From Fragum whitleyi (taxonomy: Eukaryota; Mollusca; Bivalvia; Cardiida; Cardiidae), in NCBI GenBank assembly GCA_948146395.1, contig OX411543.1, positions 34,801,058-34,865,057 on the forward strand: 64,000 nucleotides of DNA, written 5' to 3'. Below the pieces are notes generated by a model. The model saw only the letters and a list, made by a program, of their open reading frames with translations. It had not been told where the DNA came from and did no database searches. The first letter of the stretch is position 1. Every line of letters begins with the position of its first letter. Position numbers and translations under genes: made by a program. This document shows, piece after piece, positions 13,101 through 27,100 of this stretch.

Positions 13101-16100
13101 GATGTATCGACGGAAAATGCAGGGTAATTAATAGAATATTTCGTTCAGACGAATTTTTTTAATCCATCGCTTTTCCAATAAAAATTCCTTTCGTGTACTT
13201 GCCAAAAAGATTGAAATAATTATTCATATTCTTGTAAAAATATTTTGGAAATGACAAAGTTAATAAAGAAAGACATCAACATACTTTGTACATGTATCAT
13301 GATCAAAACAAAAAAATCGAAGTAGATAGTGCATATGTATAAATATACACACGAAGAAAAGGGTATTGCAACATCCGGTTTTCAGTGAAATAGTTTTAGT
13401 AGTACATAGGTGCAACGGGAAAACGAGGCTTTTTCAATCCGTTCGATGTCTCTATAGACGTTGTTAATCAATGCCGTCGTTACTCTTGCAGCACCTGTCA
13501 CAACAATGCCGTATTCAATTGGAGACAATAGTTCATGTATTCGGCAACAAAAATACAATCTCACACATTTTCTATGAGGTTCATGTATGTCTCTATTGAA
13601 AGTAGTTTTAAATCTTCATAATTTAGATGGTACAATACCCCTTTTCCCTGTGTATATATACAGTAAAAAGTATATTGATTAAGCAACCACTTACATGACT
13701 AGAAAAAGTGGTTATTAAAGAGAATGAACTGTTTGAAACGGCAAGACTCAGCTCAAATAAATTTGTGCGGTTGAGCGAAAGTGAAAAATGAAATTTATCG
13801 GTTATCTCATGAGCGGATATCGTTCTTGGTACACGTACTTAAAAGACTCCATAAAAATAGCTCATTCTTAAGGGAGCACAGTCGAACAGAGTAGAATGAG
13901 CCGCCTAAATTCGATTTCCAATTTCCATAATTTTACATAGATTTAAAGCTGACTTAAATTAGAATTGTCTGGCATAAGAATTTGTAACATGCACAAAACA
14001 TTTTGAATAACTGAGCCCGTGCGTGGCATTTACAACAATTTCACGCACAGGCTCCGTTATATGGGTTCATATTATATTACAGAGCTTTGGATGTGATGGT
14101 CATCTAGATTCCGGACTGGAGTTCGATAAGTGTGGCGTGTGTAATGGAACGGGTAAAACTTGTCAAACTGCTCGAGGCAAATTCACAAAAGACGGAAACA
14201 GCTCTGGTAAATTTCAAAGTCATACAAAAATCAAGTTTATTTATAAACGCTTGAATGGTTATTTGATGAAAATTTTAAGAACACTCTTGTTAGTCAATCG
14301 TTATACGTGTACATTGTGAAAACTTATGAATTCACACCAAAAGTGGTGGCAACTCACCTGCCACCACTTTCGGTGTAAAATTCACTTTCGGTGTAAAGTT
14401 ACACATTGCTTTCACGAAAGATCCCGCACCAAACAAAGTATGAATTAGCCGATGAACAAGAATTAACTTCGCAATCACAAAAAAGGAAACTGCATAATCC
14501 GGTGTTGAAGTTCACAAAAACACGGAAAAGAAACATTTTAATTGCTGTAAAACCAAACCTAAAAAGCAGCATGGTTCGGGAAGTCTAACACCACCTTTGT
14601 TGAAAAAATGAAGATAAGTTTTTTTCCAAATTCAAAAATTAATTTCTTTTTTGAATGAATTAAGAAAAAACAAACCTTATATAGCGCGTCGTTATCCATT
14701 CAAATAAAAGAAATATTGTTTCAACCGTCCGAAAATCATCGTAACGATGCCCCCTTGGAACTCTTGTCTACAGGAAAAAAACACTCATTCCGATCAAAAC
14801 CATTCTTAATCACTCAATCAGTGCTCCGTTCATTCAATCCAAACCAAACCATTTCACTCAAATGATTCAAAACGCTCCCAAATCACCAAGAATGATAAGA
14901 TCAACAACAAACATTCAAAATAAAATCGGTAGAAAAAACCTACGATTTCACAAACATAATTGAATTTTGTAAGCGTATTGTGCCTAAGTGAAGATATAGA
15001 AATCTATTCATAGAACCTGTATGCATATTTCATTAAAGGGAGGTAATAAATATCGCTAATTTTTTTCACTTTGAACAAAAGAAAAACGATTATTGATTAC
15101 ATCCCTTTAGTATTACTCAAGACTCATTCCACACACTCATTTAATTCCGTTCTAAAAATCATTCCAAAATCATTCATCTTGTCAATTTCACGCTGTTCTT
15201 AACTTTATGTATTTTCAGAATTTGAAACGTTCCTTGTCCTTCCGAGAGGAAGTGCAGGTATAACAGTAAATCAGACTAACCAATACTGTTATCTCAGTAA
15301 GTTTAGTTACTCTTATCCTGTCGGCCCCTGTCTGCGTAAAGAATAAAAAATTCGCTCTTTTATGAATATTCTTTGAATATTTTTTCTTATGAAAGATTAA
15401 TCATACAAAAATACAAATCAATCGACAAACGGCGGCTTTTTCGTGATACGTATTATCTGCCGTATAGAGTAAAATATGTAAATGAGATTTTGGTCACGTG
15501 AAATACGCCCACGTGCAAGAGCGGTAAAGGAGTGCTATTCAAATTGGCGTCCGAAATGTTACGAGGTCAAAAATATTCATCAAGTTAGGCCTATATTTAG
15601 ATGATAATCATTTGCATTACCGAATATTGGAATGGCAAATTTAAGCTAATTTTTGAGAATAAAAGTCTAGTTTTTTGTGTACATAGTCATCTACGATCTT
15701 TGTCTTTCGGTCGGCAATGTTCACGAACATAGTCAGGGGCTTTTTCGATTTGAACAAATTACAAATTATATTACATTGTCAACCTGTATTTAATCTTTTT
15801 CTCTGTTATACATTTTTTTCATAAAAAACGTCTAAGGCAAAGCAAACAAGGGAAGAAATAAATTCGGTTAAAATTCCCCGTCGAACTATGGTGAAAAAAT
15901 AAAGGGAAAAATTAAATTCTGTTAAAATTCCTCGCATAACTATGGTGGCATATTTCTGCCACGAGATTTTAGAGAGCGGTATCAGGATTTTTTTTATAAT
16001 ATCACGATAAGATGAAGATTTCAGGAAATTTTAGCTCGTATCTCAAAATTTTCTCATTAATGCTTTCGTGATATTTGTACCTAATATCTTAGTTTTTTCT

Positions 16101-18107
16101 GCGGTAATGCCCACTACTAACATCAAGTTAAAATTACATTGATTTTAAAACTGGTATTTGGATGACCGCTTTTGGTTTTGTTTATTTTCATCCTTCGGCT
16201 GAGTGTGTTTTCAGTATTGACATACATGAAAACAAAAATCATCCAAATAAGTTTTCTATCCAATAGCTTAATATCTGATGTCAGTCGTAGGCATTAATCC
16301 TTTGAATTGTGAAACAACAGATATTAATATCACAATAATTTTATCAATTATAAATAAAGATATCAGGATAAAATTTCCTTGAAAATTATTTTTTCATGAT
16401 GGTTTTCAAATTACCGTGATAGTGCTATCTCGTGGCAGAAATATGCCGCAATCTTGAACACATGGGCTCAATATACCCTGATGTATGTGCTTAGATTGAT
16501 ATAGGAACAGACAAAAGTAAAGTGTTGATCGATACAACGTGGTTTATATTACAGATTTGAAAGTTTCGTGCGATTACGTCATAATGCCGAGCGCACACTT
16601 ATCATTTGTAGAAGTGGCCACATTTTTATCAAGGCATTTTTATGGACAGTGTGCCAGTCGACACGATGTCAAATTAGGACAATCTGTCAGTTCGTTATAT
16701 ATCGGAAATCACCGTTATAAGGTTCCTTCCGATCAATATCATATACAGACAAAAATGGAATTTCTAAAATTACTCAGAGTATTTCGAAACAAACACTTTG
16801 TCGATTGAAAATTCCTCCATAAGAAAAAAATATTCCAGTATTGTTACGTGGACGAAATTCCCAATTTTAGGCGCCGTGGTTGAAGGCGAGAGGGCGTTTA
16901 ATTCTGATGGCACAGACGTTGCAGGAGTTTTCTTTTCCAATAGTGTACGAATACATTATAACAACTATCCTGAACAAATCAAGATTACCGGACCATTACC
17001 CACAGAAGTTGAAATACAGGTTAGCTTTCAACACAAGCTCCTAACAATCGTGGCAGAACTAATGAACCCTTAATTATATTTAAAAGTTATTACAAATAAA
17101 GAAATATCATTATTCTCTACTATTGTGGCAACTATACAGACCAGAACATTATCAATATTTTCTTGAGTTGCATCCTTGACTATATCTAAATCTAATGTCA
17201 GAGTTACTGGTAACCCTGACAGTGGAATAAGATACATTTGAATTTATGTGTCGCATCTGCGGCTATATCTAAATCTTACGTCAGTGGTACCGGTATACAA
17301 ATCTTCCGGTAACCCTGACATTATATTTAGATAAAGTCACAGATGCAACTCATATATTTAGCAACAGATCTTACGTTGTGCTGTAATGTTCATTTTATAC
17401 GAGCATTTGAGTATTGATCTCAATATTGTTATATGTGCGCTTACTTAAGACTTAGATCAATCTTCATCGACACAGTCCGGTCAGATTTTCAACCCAATAC
17501 TGTCGATACAAACTGACACAAAATTCCTTCCAGAGATTGTCTAGAACATCATATTTTTGTCTTGGGTACTTAATAAGTTATCGATTTCCCTTCTCGTGTT
17601 TACGTCGGCCGGCCTTGTAGTTGCAAATGCAACGGACGATACATTTCTGCTTCAGGTAAACAGGAAGTATGACTACAGAAAATTTATCGGTGTGACACCA
17701 AACATTTCCTATGAGTACAACACGGTTATTACACAGCACCCCATGTATTCGTGGTCTTCAGTCCAAAAACCATGCAGTAAACCCTGTGGCTCGGGTAGGA
17801 TTATTGATACAAAATTGATCTATTATCCAGAAAAACATGTCTTAATGAAGACATTTGATTTTTTCAGCGGTCTTAACCGGAATATATATACAAAGCGAAC
17901 AATTCAAAGAATTTCAATTTAGAATTCAATGTACTATGAAATTCAAACAGAAAGACTGTACAATATTGTACAAAAGTGAAGAAAACATAGAGAAAATAGG
18001 AGAAATTGATTGAAGAAAGCAATGCATCTTTTTTCCCTATTGAATCCTCCTTAATTACCTTCATTGCAAAATATCCGGGTTGTTAAAAAATGGTTTGTTT
18101 GTGTGTG

Positions 18108-18151
<44 letters not shown>

Positions 18152-21100
18152 CTTTCTTCTTCTTTCTTTCGTTTTATGAAGAAATTTCGCATTTCTGTAG
18201 AATCAAAATTGACGACGTTTGTCAATTTTATTACCATTTAGGCAGGTTTTGCTGGATAACGAATCAATTATATATTAGCCAGTGTTGGGCATTTCCAACC
18301 ACTTCATTTGTGTATGATGGTCAAACATTGAGTAGCGCGGATAGCTAAATAATCTATTACGAAAATTATCTGATTGAAGGCAGTGAGGACAAGGGCCCGT
18401 TTTACTAAATTTCTGGCAAAAAAAAAATATTCGTAAGTCAAAGTCACAAAATATTGTATCAAAAAAATGTTACAATATATAACAAATATTATAATGTTTT
18501 GGAATGTCTTGCACAGGCCGTATATGTTCAAAAGTTAAATGTGGCATATCTCGCAATACGGGATCCTTAAGGTGATGCAGGAAAAAAGGATCCAGGTCAA
18601 AATATGTGTCAATCGCATGTTGGCATGGAACTCCATCGGGGATATATATGCTTTATTTCAGTATAATTTCATTCCGAAGTAAGGCCTCTATTTGATCTCT
18701 GTATCCTTCAAATATTAAGTATTTCAAATATATATGCTACCGGGTTCTAGGATTATTCTTTTTTCGATTGACGAGTTGTAAAATCATGAGTTTGCCAAAT
18801 GTTCAAAAGTAGCTGTTTACCTTCATGTTTGTAATTGTTTTATTGAAAGTACTGCTCTATGACTAATTTTGGTCAATTTATGTTTGTGACAAGCAGATGT
18901 TGTATGGTAATTGAGCCTGTGCGTGAGATTTCCAACAATTCATATATGCCCAAAGCAAAGACTCTGACCAGCCTGTGCATCTGCACAGTCTGACCAGAGT
19001 CTTCACTATGCATTTAGCAGATAGATAAGGTCTTACAGTACTTGTACACCATTAGGTAATATTACATTTACTATAGGTGGCTGTCTATGCTGCTCAATGC
19101 TTGCACCTCACGCATATTTCAAGATGTTGGAATGGTTTCTTCAGGTGTTCGGGTGTCTGATGTGAGATGTTGGGATCCAAGAGGCCCTGTCGAGGATTAC
19201 CACTGTAGAATTGAAGACAAGCCGAACGAGGGTCCTATTGCATGTAATACGCATGCCTGTCCTCCAGAGTTGGTTTATTTTTTTCTGTTTAGTAATATCA
19301 CAGATTTGATCTTGTGAAAAATGCATAGAAAATATACAAAAAATGAATGAAAACACACAAATATACACCAATGCTGTCCTGGAGAGTCCCCGAATTCTAC
19401 GTCAATGCGGTTTTGTACAAGAGAAATAAATTTAGGATAAGAAGAAAATTGCATTTTTCAAAATGTCAATAAACAGGACAGGGATTACTAAAGAGGCTTT
19501 CAAAATTATTCTTTTACTCCTCTAAAAAGATACATATAATCGGAAGGTCCGAGGGAGTTAGACATAAGATAAAGTACACACTATTTTCATGACAAGCAAA
19601 CCGCATTTAACTATTGGCCCAACAAATTATGCCCCGCTTTGCACGCAAATGCACTTGCAAAGCGGGGCATAATTTGAAAACGGTTTTCAACATCTTGTCG
19701 GCCGGAACAGGGGACTGGTTTCTAATTGTGGCCCGGCTGAAAAACAATAAAATCGTGACCAGTTCGGGCCAGAAATAAGTTGGCCCAGTGTCTGAAAAAT
19801 TAGTTAAGCAAATCTTCAAAGATCTAACTTAAACTCTCCAACACAAGGTTTCTAAGAATAAATTTGTATACTGAAATTTTAACCATAAAGAAATTGGTCA
19901 AACGCGCTTACTTTTTTCTCTCGGTGAATAGGTAAGGTTTGTCTCAAAGACGCCGAGTGCAAGGAATCTGGATAATTCTATGCTTTTCGGCCGTTTATCG
20001 TGGAATTATGCTAGATTATCATTTTGATAAACTCATTGCCTTACCAGTGAAATTATGAAAAACTAATACCCCGCTTTTGATCATTTCACCCTATCTGACG
20101 TCATCTATGTCGAGCTCAAAAACTGACATCATCATGAACGTTGCATAGCATTGACGTGCAAAATGGCGCTCTCGAAGAAAATTTGTCCACATTTTTTTCA
20201 CATTTTGTTTCGTTCTCATTTTTGCATTAAAGAAATACATGTAGGAAATCGTTTGGTTTTTTTTAGTTCGATCGATTTATATTTGATTTTCGATAACGAC
20301 AACGCCACTTTTGAAAATATAGCATTTTAAGTTCACACAATGAAATCTAAACGATTATCCTCTATGTTTTCTGATTACAGATGGAGGATAGGAAAATGGA
20401 GTTCGTGTTCTGTAACGTGTGGGCGTGGTTTCAGGAACAGAACAGTAGAGTGCGTGCAAGAAAGAAATAATGTGTTTGTGGTAAATGGTTCAATTGTTTT
20501 TATCTTTTTACAGTAATTTAGTTATTTTCCTTGAGGGACGGTTGTCTTTAATTGAAAAAAGAAATAGAAATGTCTACTTCATCTAGTAAATGTAAATTTT
20601 TTACTCTACTGGTGCATACATATTGCCGGGCAACAGCGTTTGATCTTGAGTACATCGACACATTTTCAGGACGACCATTCTGATTGTCACAGTTCTTACA
20701 TATCGCTCGAGTTTACCGCTTCGAAAAGGTATATCAAGGTAGCTGTAAAGTAATGGAACTTTTGATCCCAGGGGCCCGTTTTAATAAACGTTTTCCGAAA
20801 AAAAATGACCGTAATTTTACTTTTTACTGCAGATCATGCGTTTCACAAAAAAGCCGCTGTTTGTCGATAGATTTTTATTTTTATGTACCTCATCTTTCAT
20901 AAGACTAAATCAAGAAACAAAATTAAAAGAATATTCTCGAAAGTGCATTTTTTTACTCTAAACGCAGACTGGGGCTTTCAGCTCTTAATTATTATTTATT
21001 ATCTGAAAGAGATTATAATCAGTGGGCAAAGTAAGAAATGTTGATTTGAAAAGCGTCTTGCAGAAATCTCGTGTTCACAATATCTTAAAGTCACCACTTT

Positions 21101-24100
21101 GTATTTCATCTCGTTTGCTTGGAACATAAAATTATTTAAATTCAATAATAAGATGGTCTAACATTGTTTCTATCTGGTATGGTAATACCCTGTTTTGAAA
21201 TCAATGACGTCAACAATTTGCGCAAATTTTTACTGATTTGAAGTTATTTCTCTACTAAAGGATAAGCATCATCGCTTTATTAACAAGACTAAATGTGTGG
21301 CCATAAATCACGAAAACTTTAGTTTCTTTATCAAAAGAAGTTAACTTTTGAAGGATTTTACTAAAATATCTTTGACGTATTCGGATTTCACATGCCATTT
21401 AGTAATTTCAAGAAGGTTTGAGCAAGTCTGAAGTAAGCGTAGATTAACTTGCTATAGAGACTTTCTTCATTCTCTGTTTAACCTTCATTTTTAAGTTGGA
21501 ATGCGGAGCAATTCCAACTTAGTTTTAACAAAACCGCAAAATGAACCCAAGATAATTTCATTTCGGGTTTTTTGAGAACACATATCACGTGAACAGGATG
21601 TGATTCCACTTCGGCCTATTTTGTATATCTCAACTTGACAAAGACATACAGTTTATTTCATCAAAAAGTAATAATGCTGTACAATTACACAACTATCACT
21701 TCATGTATATTATTAACACGCTAATTTCATGTTTTAAACGATATTTATTGAACGTTGCGTACGAATATATATTTGTATCACATGTTTGCATTACTATATT
21801 TGGAAATCATGTGATACGTCAAGTCCGATAAGGTCAGCTTTTGAAAATAGCACTAGCCAATCACGTGATTTGCTTATTTGTTAATGTCGCGATCTGGTTT
21901 CTCAGTATTGTGGCAATAGCTCAGACCAATCACGTGATCTGCTTATTTGGTAAGGTCGCGACCTGTTTTTCGTAGAATTATGTTATAGCTTCTTTTAAAG
22001 GTATAGTTTCTCTTTCTGAACGACCTTATCACACATTTAACTTTTGACTATCTACATGAATGTTTCATTTTAAAAACATAATACTCATCCAATAAAACTC
22101 TTGCCACTGTATCTTTAATATCTTTGCCCAACTGCAATCCATCACTATGACAATTTGCCATTTGAAGCAAACCAACTAGTTCAACTTGTTTTCTTCACAT
22201 TCTTACATATCAACGCGTATAAGAGCACCATCATACAGGTACATCGTAAAATTGACATTCATCTTAATAAAAAATTCTTAATCGCTCACTCAGCGCTCCA
22301 TTCATTCATTTCAAACACTCACTTTAACCATTCAAAAACGCTCACAGTTATTGAAAAAATAAGATCAGCATATACATTCAAAATGAATTTAGCAAGAACC
22401 AAATCGCGATTTCACTGACATAATTGAAATCTAAAGCGTCTTATGGGTTCTTGACGAAATAGAAATCTATTGATTGAACATTTATGCATATTTTATGAAG
22501 GTTTTATATATCGCTATTTTTGTTCACCCTGAACAAAATCAGCGACATTGGATTCCCTCCCTTTAATTTCACTCAAAACTCACTCCGCTCACTCATTCAA
22601 CATCATGCCTAAATCATCCCAAAATCGTTCACCTTATCAATTTCACGATGTTATTAACTGTACCCCCAACTCAGAAGTAGAGGAGCATATATTGATTTCA
22701 TCATGTCTGTCTCTCAGTCTATTGACCTTTTGCTTTCCGCTAGATAAACGGAGAAGCAATTGACCTGCAATAACGAAACTTTACACAAATATTGCCCATG
22801 ACCCAAAGAAATGCCCTATTGTTTCGGGGTCATACATGTCACGGTCATCAGTAAATTTAAACAGTTAACAGTTTCCACTTACTGAACAACCAACTGACCC
22901 AAATCATAAAACTTGACACAAATGTTGTCAATGACCCGAGAAAGTGCCCAATTTTGGAGTCACAAAGGTCGAAATCACAATTGAACTTCGTCCAAAAATT
23001 GTCTAGAGATTTCAACTCATGACGTAAAAGACTTCCCTGCGAAAATAGCTTTTCATCATGGACAAATCAACTGTTGAGGTCCACTTTGCGACACTTCTAA
23101 TAAGAAATGTAATTGATAACTAAAAATGGAACAGAATTCAGTTGAAAAATTATATAAAAACTGTTTTGAGTGTATAAGTGTTCGCCTGTGCGTCCAACAG
23201 TCGGCTGTATTATGGTCCATATCATTTTCTTCCTTTTAAGCTCACCTGAGGACAACGTGCTCAAGGGGAGCTTTAAGGATCACCCTGACTCCGTCGTCCG
23301 TTGTCAACTTTCTTAAAACTTATTCTTCTCCTAAACCGCTGGGCCAATTTTAATGAAATTTTGCCAGAATGTTCCCTGGATGACCGTCTACAAAATTGTC
23401 ACCATATTCTAATTGGCCAATAAATATTGTTATGGCAGGGCGGGGCTTATTTTGAGCCCTAAATCTTTGAACGACATCTCCTCCTGAACCACTGGGCAGA
23501 TTTCTATGAAACTTTACAAGAATGTTCCTTTGATGACCTTCTTCAAATATTGTTGGCAAAATGTTCATTAGCCCATTAATATCGGCGTGGCAGGGTAGGG
23601 CTAGTTTTGAGTCTCCTCTGTAAAGAATTGGGTTGGCAGGGTCTATTATGACTGCTCATAATTCGAATGTCTCCTCTTCAACAATTAGGCAAATTTGAAT
23701 GAATCTTTGAAAGTTTCTTGGATAAGATCCACGGGACCAATCGAATTCAGGTGAACGGATTAGGGCCATTCTAGCCCTTTTGTTATCATTTTTCTTTCAC
23801 GAGATTCAGGCCTGTATAACAATTAAGGGGTTTAAGCGTCTCTCGTTGTTGAAATACATTGACTCATTTACGCCCGTCAAAAGACGAGACGTATTTTGTG
23901 ATCACCTGTGATGGGCGGGAGGCGTCAGCTTCGTTAGTAGCTTGAGGTCACCGTCTCCCGAACGCATTCCAACTTATCAGTACTTTCAGTACTTTGATTA
24001 AAACCTGCAGGTGATGAACGATAGTTACTGTCATCAGGCTAGCAGACCTAAAACCATACAGACTTGTAATATGAGGCGATGTCCGTCCGTGTGGAGAACA

Positions 24101-27100
24101 GGAAACTGGTCACAGGTAAGAGCGTGACTGTCATTGGCTGTGAGCTATGATGTCACAATCGGGCTGGCAGGACAAGGGGGAGATAGATAAAATTGGGTAG
24201 GTAGGTAGGTAGATAGGTAGGTAGGTATTAATGTAATACGATTTCTTTCTTCTACGAATTTGTATAACTTTCTCTGATAAATCAACAGAGAGAATCTCCA
24301 TCAGTTCTTTGATAGATGGCGATATTTTAGAAGCTAGATTAATCTTCTTGTACATGTCCTTATTTCTGCAAGCTACGCCGATAACGGTGAAAGTTTTGCC
24401 CGAGATCACAAGCTTAGTAAATATTCTAGATACAAAGAATCGGTGATCGATCTTGTGAAAATGCAATGAACATGCAGAGTTTCACTTATCCGTATGTACC
24501 GCCGTGTGTGTATGTGTTTGAGTGAGGGGGTTGGTGGGTGGTTTGTCAACAGAAAAAAAGATGTATAAAATGGTCTTATCCAGAGCATATGTCCTATTGT
24601 TATAAAAATATAAAATATAAAAAATATAAAAATATACTTTAAAAGAACTTGGCTCAGTTGATTCTTTTAATGAATACTTGTGTTATGCAAATAGTTTGCT
24701 TGGATATACTCAAAGTGAAATTTTAAGGCTCAGGGTTGAATGACAAATTCTAGTCCGGATCATTTTTTCCGCATTTATGAGTGGATTTGAAAATAGCTCG
24801 ACACAGTTACCCTTTATGGGCACTAGTAGGAAAATGGGCCACTTGAAACATTTATTCTTATGAAACTTATTTGTGTTCATTCCCACAAAATGGATTCGAG
24901 CTGAGACCATTTTCCATGGGTGTATGAATCATATTTTTGCAGACAGACGAAACAAATTGTTGTTGGTTTTTTATTATTATTTTTGTTTGGTTTTTATCAA
25001 TGAAATGAGTGTAGTTATTTCCCTACAGTGACACAGAGTAATTCATTTAATCAATAAAATTGATGCGTTCATTTTCCGTCAGTGTTGCGCATTTAATCAA
25101 TAAAGTTAATGTTTGTTTGTTTTTTTATTATTATTTTCCGTCAGTGTTCCATGACTTGCGGAGTAGGCCAACAAAATAGGAATGTTCACTGTTATGACAA
25201 AAAAGACCCTTCACTTAGAGTGGATGACAGGTTTTGCTCTATAGACGAAAAGCCTCACCAGATTCAATTTTGTGACCAGGGCTTTTGCTGGACGGCTAAT
25301 GGTGTGTATAAAAAGTATTTCTTTTTAATTGCGTTGTGTATTTTTATGGTAAAACCACCCCTGCGTTGAAATTTCAAAACGTTTGAGTACAGGTAAAGAA
25401 ATGGTACTCCGCCCGTGTGAGTGCAGAGCGGTCTACAATATTTAAAATGTTCGAACACGATTGAATAAGCTGCAAACAGTTTTTTTTTTCGAAACCCTAA
25501 AATTACATATTTTATAAAAATAAGAACGACACGGCCGGATCTTCCCGAGCTTTGACTGGTCCCACTGTCAACGATCAAAATAACCCATTCTAAGTTGCTT
25601 TGATAGTAAATTCATATGAAACCTAGACTCATTCGTAAAACCGATCAAACCGCGCTTTTTATACAAAAAACTTTATTATTGTGGAGATGATCGAATCGCA
25701 GTCTTTAATCTGAGCCACCACCGTCATAGTGAGTTGGTAGCGTTTCTGAATGACATTTCTCGCCTTCTCCTTCTCTTTTGTATCTCACCAATACGTTGAT
25801 AATCCTAGAACTATGTTTATACTAGCTGGGGGCTAAAACGAAATAATGGTAGTGGTGTAAGAAATACCAGGAATCCATTGTAAAGAGCTCCGGCTGCCGA
25901 GCTATAATTTAAAGATTGTTAAAAGTTGTGAAAACGCCGTTCAAACAAACACGCAGACTTCATTCTTTTCTTAATACGTAATGCTGAATAAATACCTAAG
26001 CGCTAAAAGCAATGGATTCACAAATTGTGAGTCAGTGAAAAAAATGAGAGTGTATTAAAACTTTTTGTATGTTTTCAAATAGAAATTCAGGTGGGATAGG
26101 CTTAAATCAGACTTCACATATGTGCAGGCTGATATTTGTCTATTCATCTGTCAAAGCAGGAATATCCCGGATTCAGGATGACAAGGATTGAAATATTTTA
26201 TTATTGAAGCTGGCCGTTGTACAGACGCTGATCGCTGTTCTGGATACGACAAGGGTCTATGTGTTGGTTCATACATAGGCTGGGCCAGAAACAACTGCTT
26301 GAAACTTTGCGGAATATGTTGTAAGTCGGACATTCTACTAATCCGCCCGTGGTTTGTTAAACTTGATAATTCCTTGAAAAGCAGTTTTGAATTATTTTCT
26401 TTGCCTATTTTTTCTGCTGCTATTTCTGAACAAAAAATCTAAGTTATTGCAATAATCCCTTCGACCTCAGTGGCGGATCAAAAGAGAATTCGGGGGTTCA
26501 AACGAACCTCCCTGTGAGGCCTATTTATTTCATTGTCATATTGAAATTCAACCAGTATTTGGAAATGGCAGGACAAACCTCTGGAATTTTGTAAAGCAAC
26601 AAAATAGGGTACAAAGAACTACAATCAAAACTGTCAGCAAGCAATCTGTCTTAAGCAAGCACTCACGGAGTTCCCAAATGAAGTATTTGCACTCAAATTG
26701 GCCTGTATGAAGTAAGCACCTGTCTTAAGCAAGCAGTTTTTGAATGTCCATTGGGTGCTTGCTGAATACAGGTTTGAAAGTAGTTTTAGGAGTCTATTTC
26801 AGCATTTTAAGTATTCTCATGCTCTGTTCAAATCTTGACATATTCTCTTGATTATCTAGTTACACAACGCATTAGATAAAGCAACTTAGGGAAAAAACTT
26901 CAGGAAATGACTGTTGATTATCAGAAGGGCAGTCCCTTCTTTCTACACGGTTTTTGGCACCAAAACAGTTCTGTTTCCCATTTTTACCTCCCGGAGCATG
27001 AAGTGAACATGGTGACTTTATGTGATCACTCTGTATCCGGTGTCCGTTGTACCTCGACCGTCCTGCGTCGTCCGTCAAATTATCTTGTGCAATGTAGAAG

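Noticed and set aside
16539..16808. 89-codon open frame upstream of a spacer exon
   Set aside because: No ADAMTS similarity; the exon starting at 16871 is sufficient and in phase.
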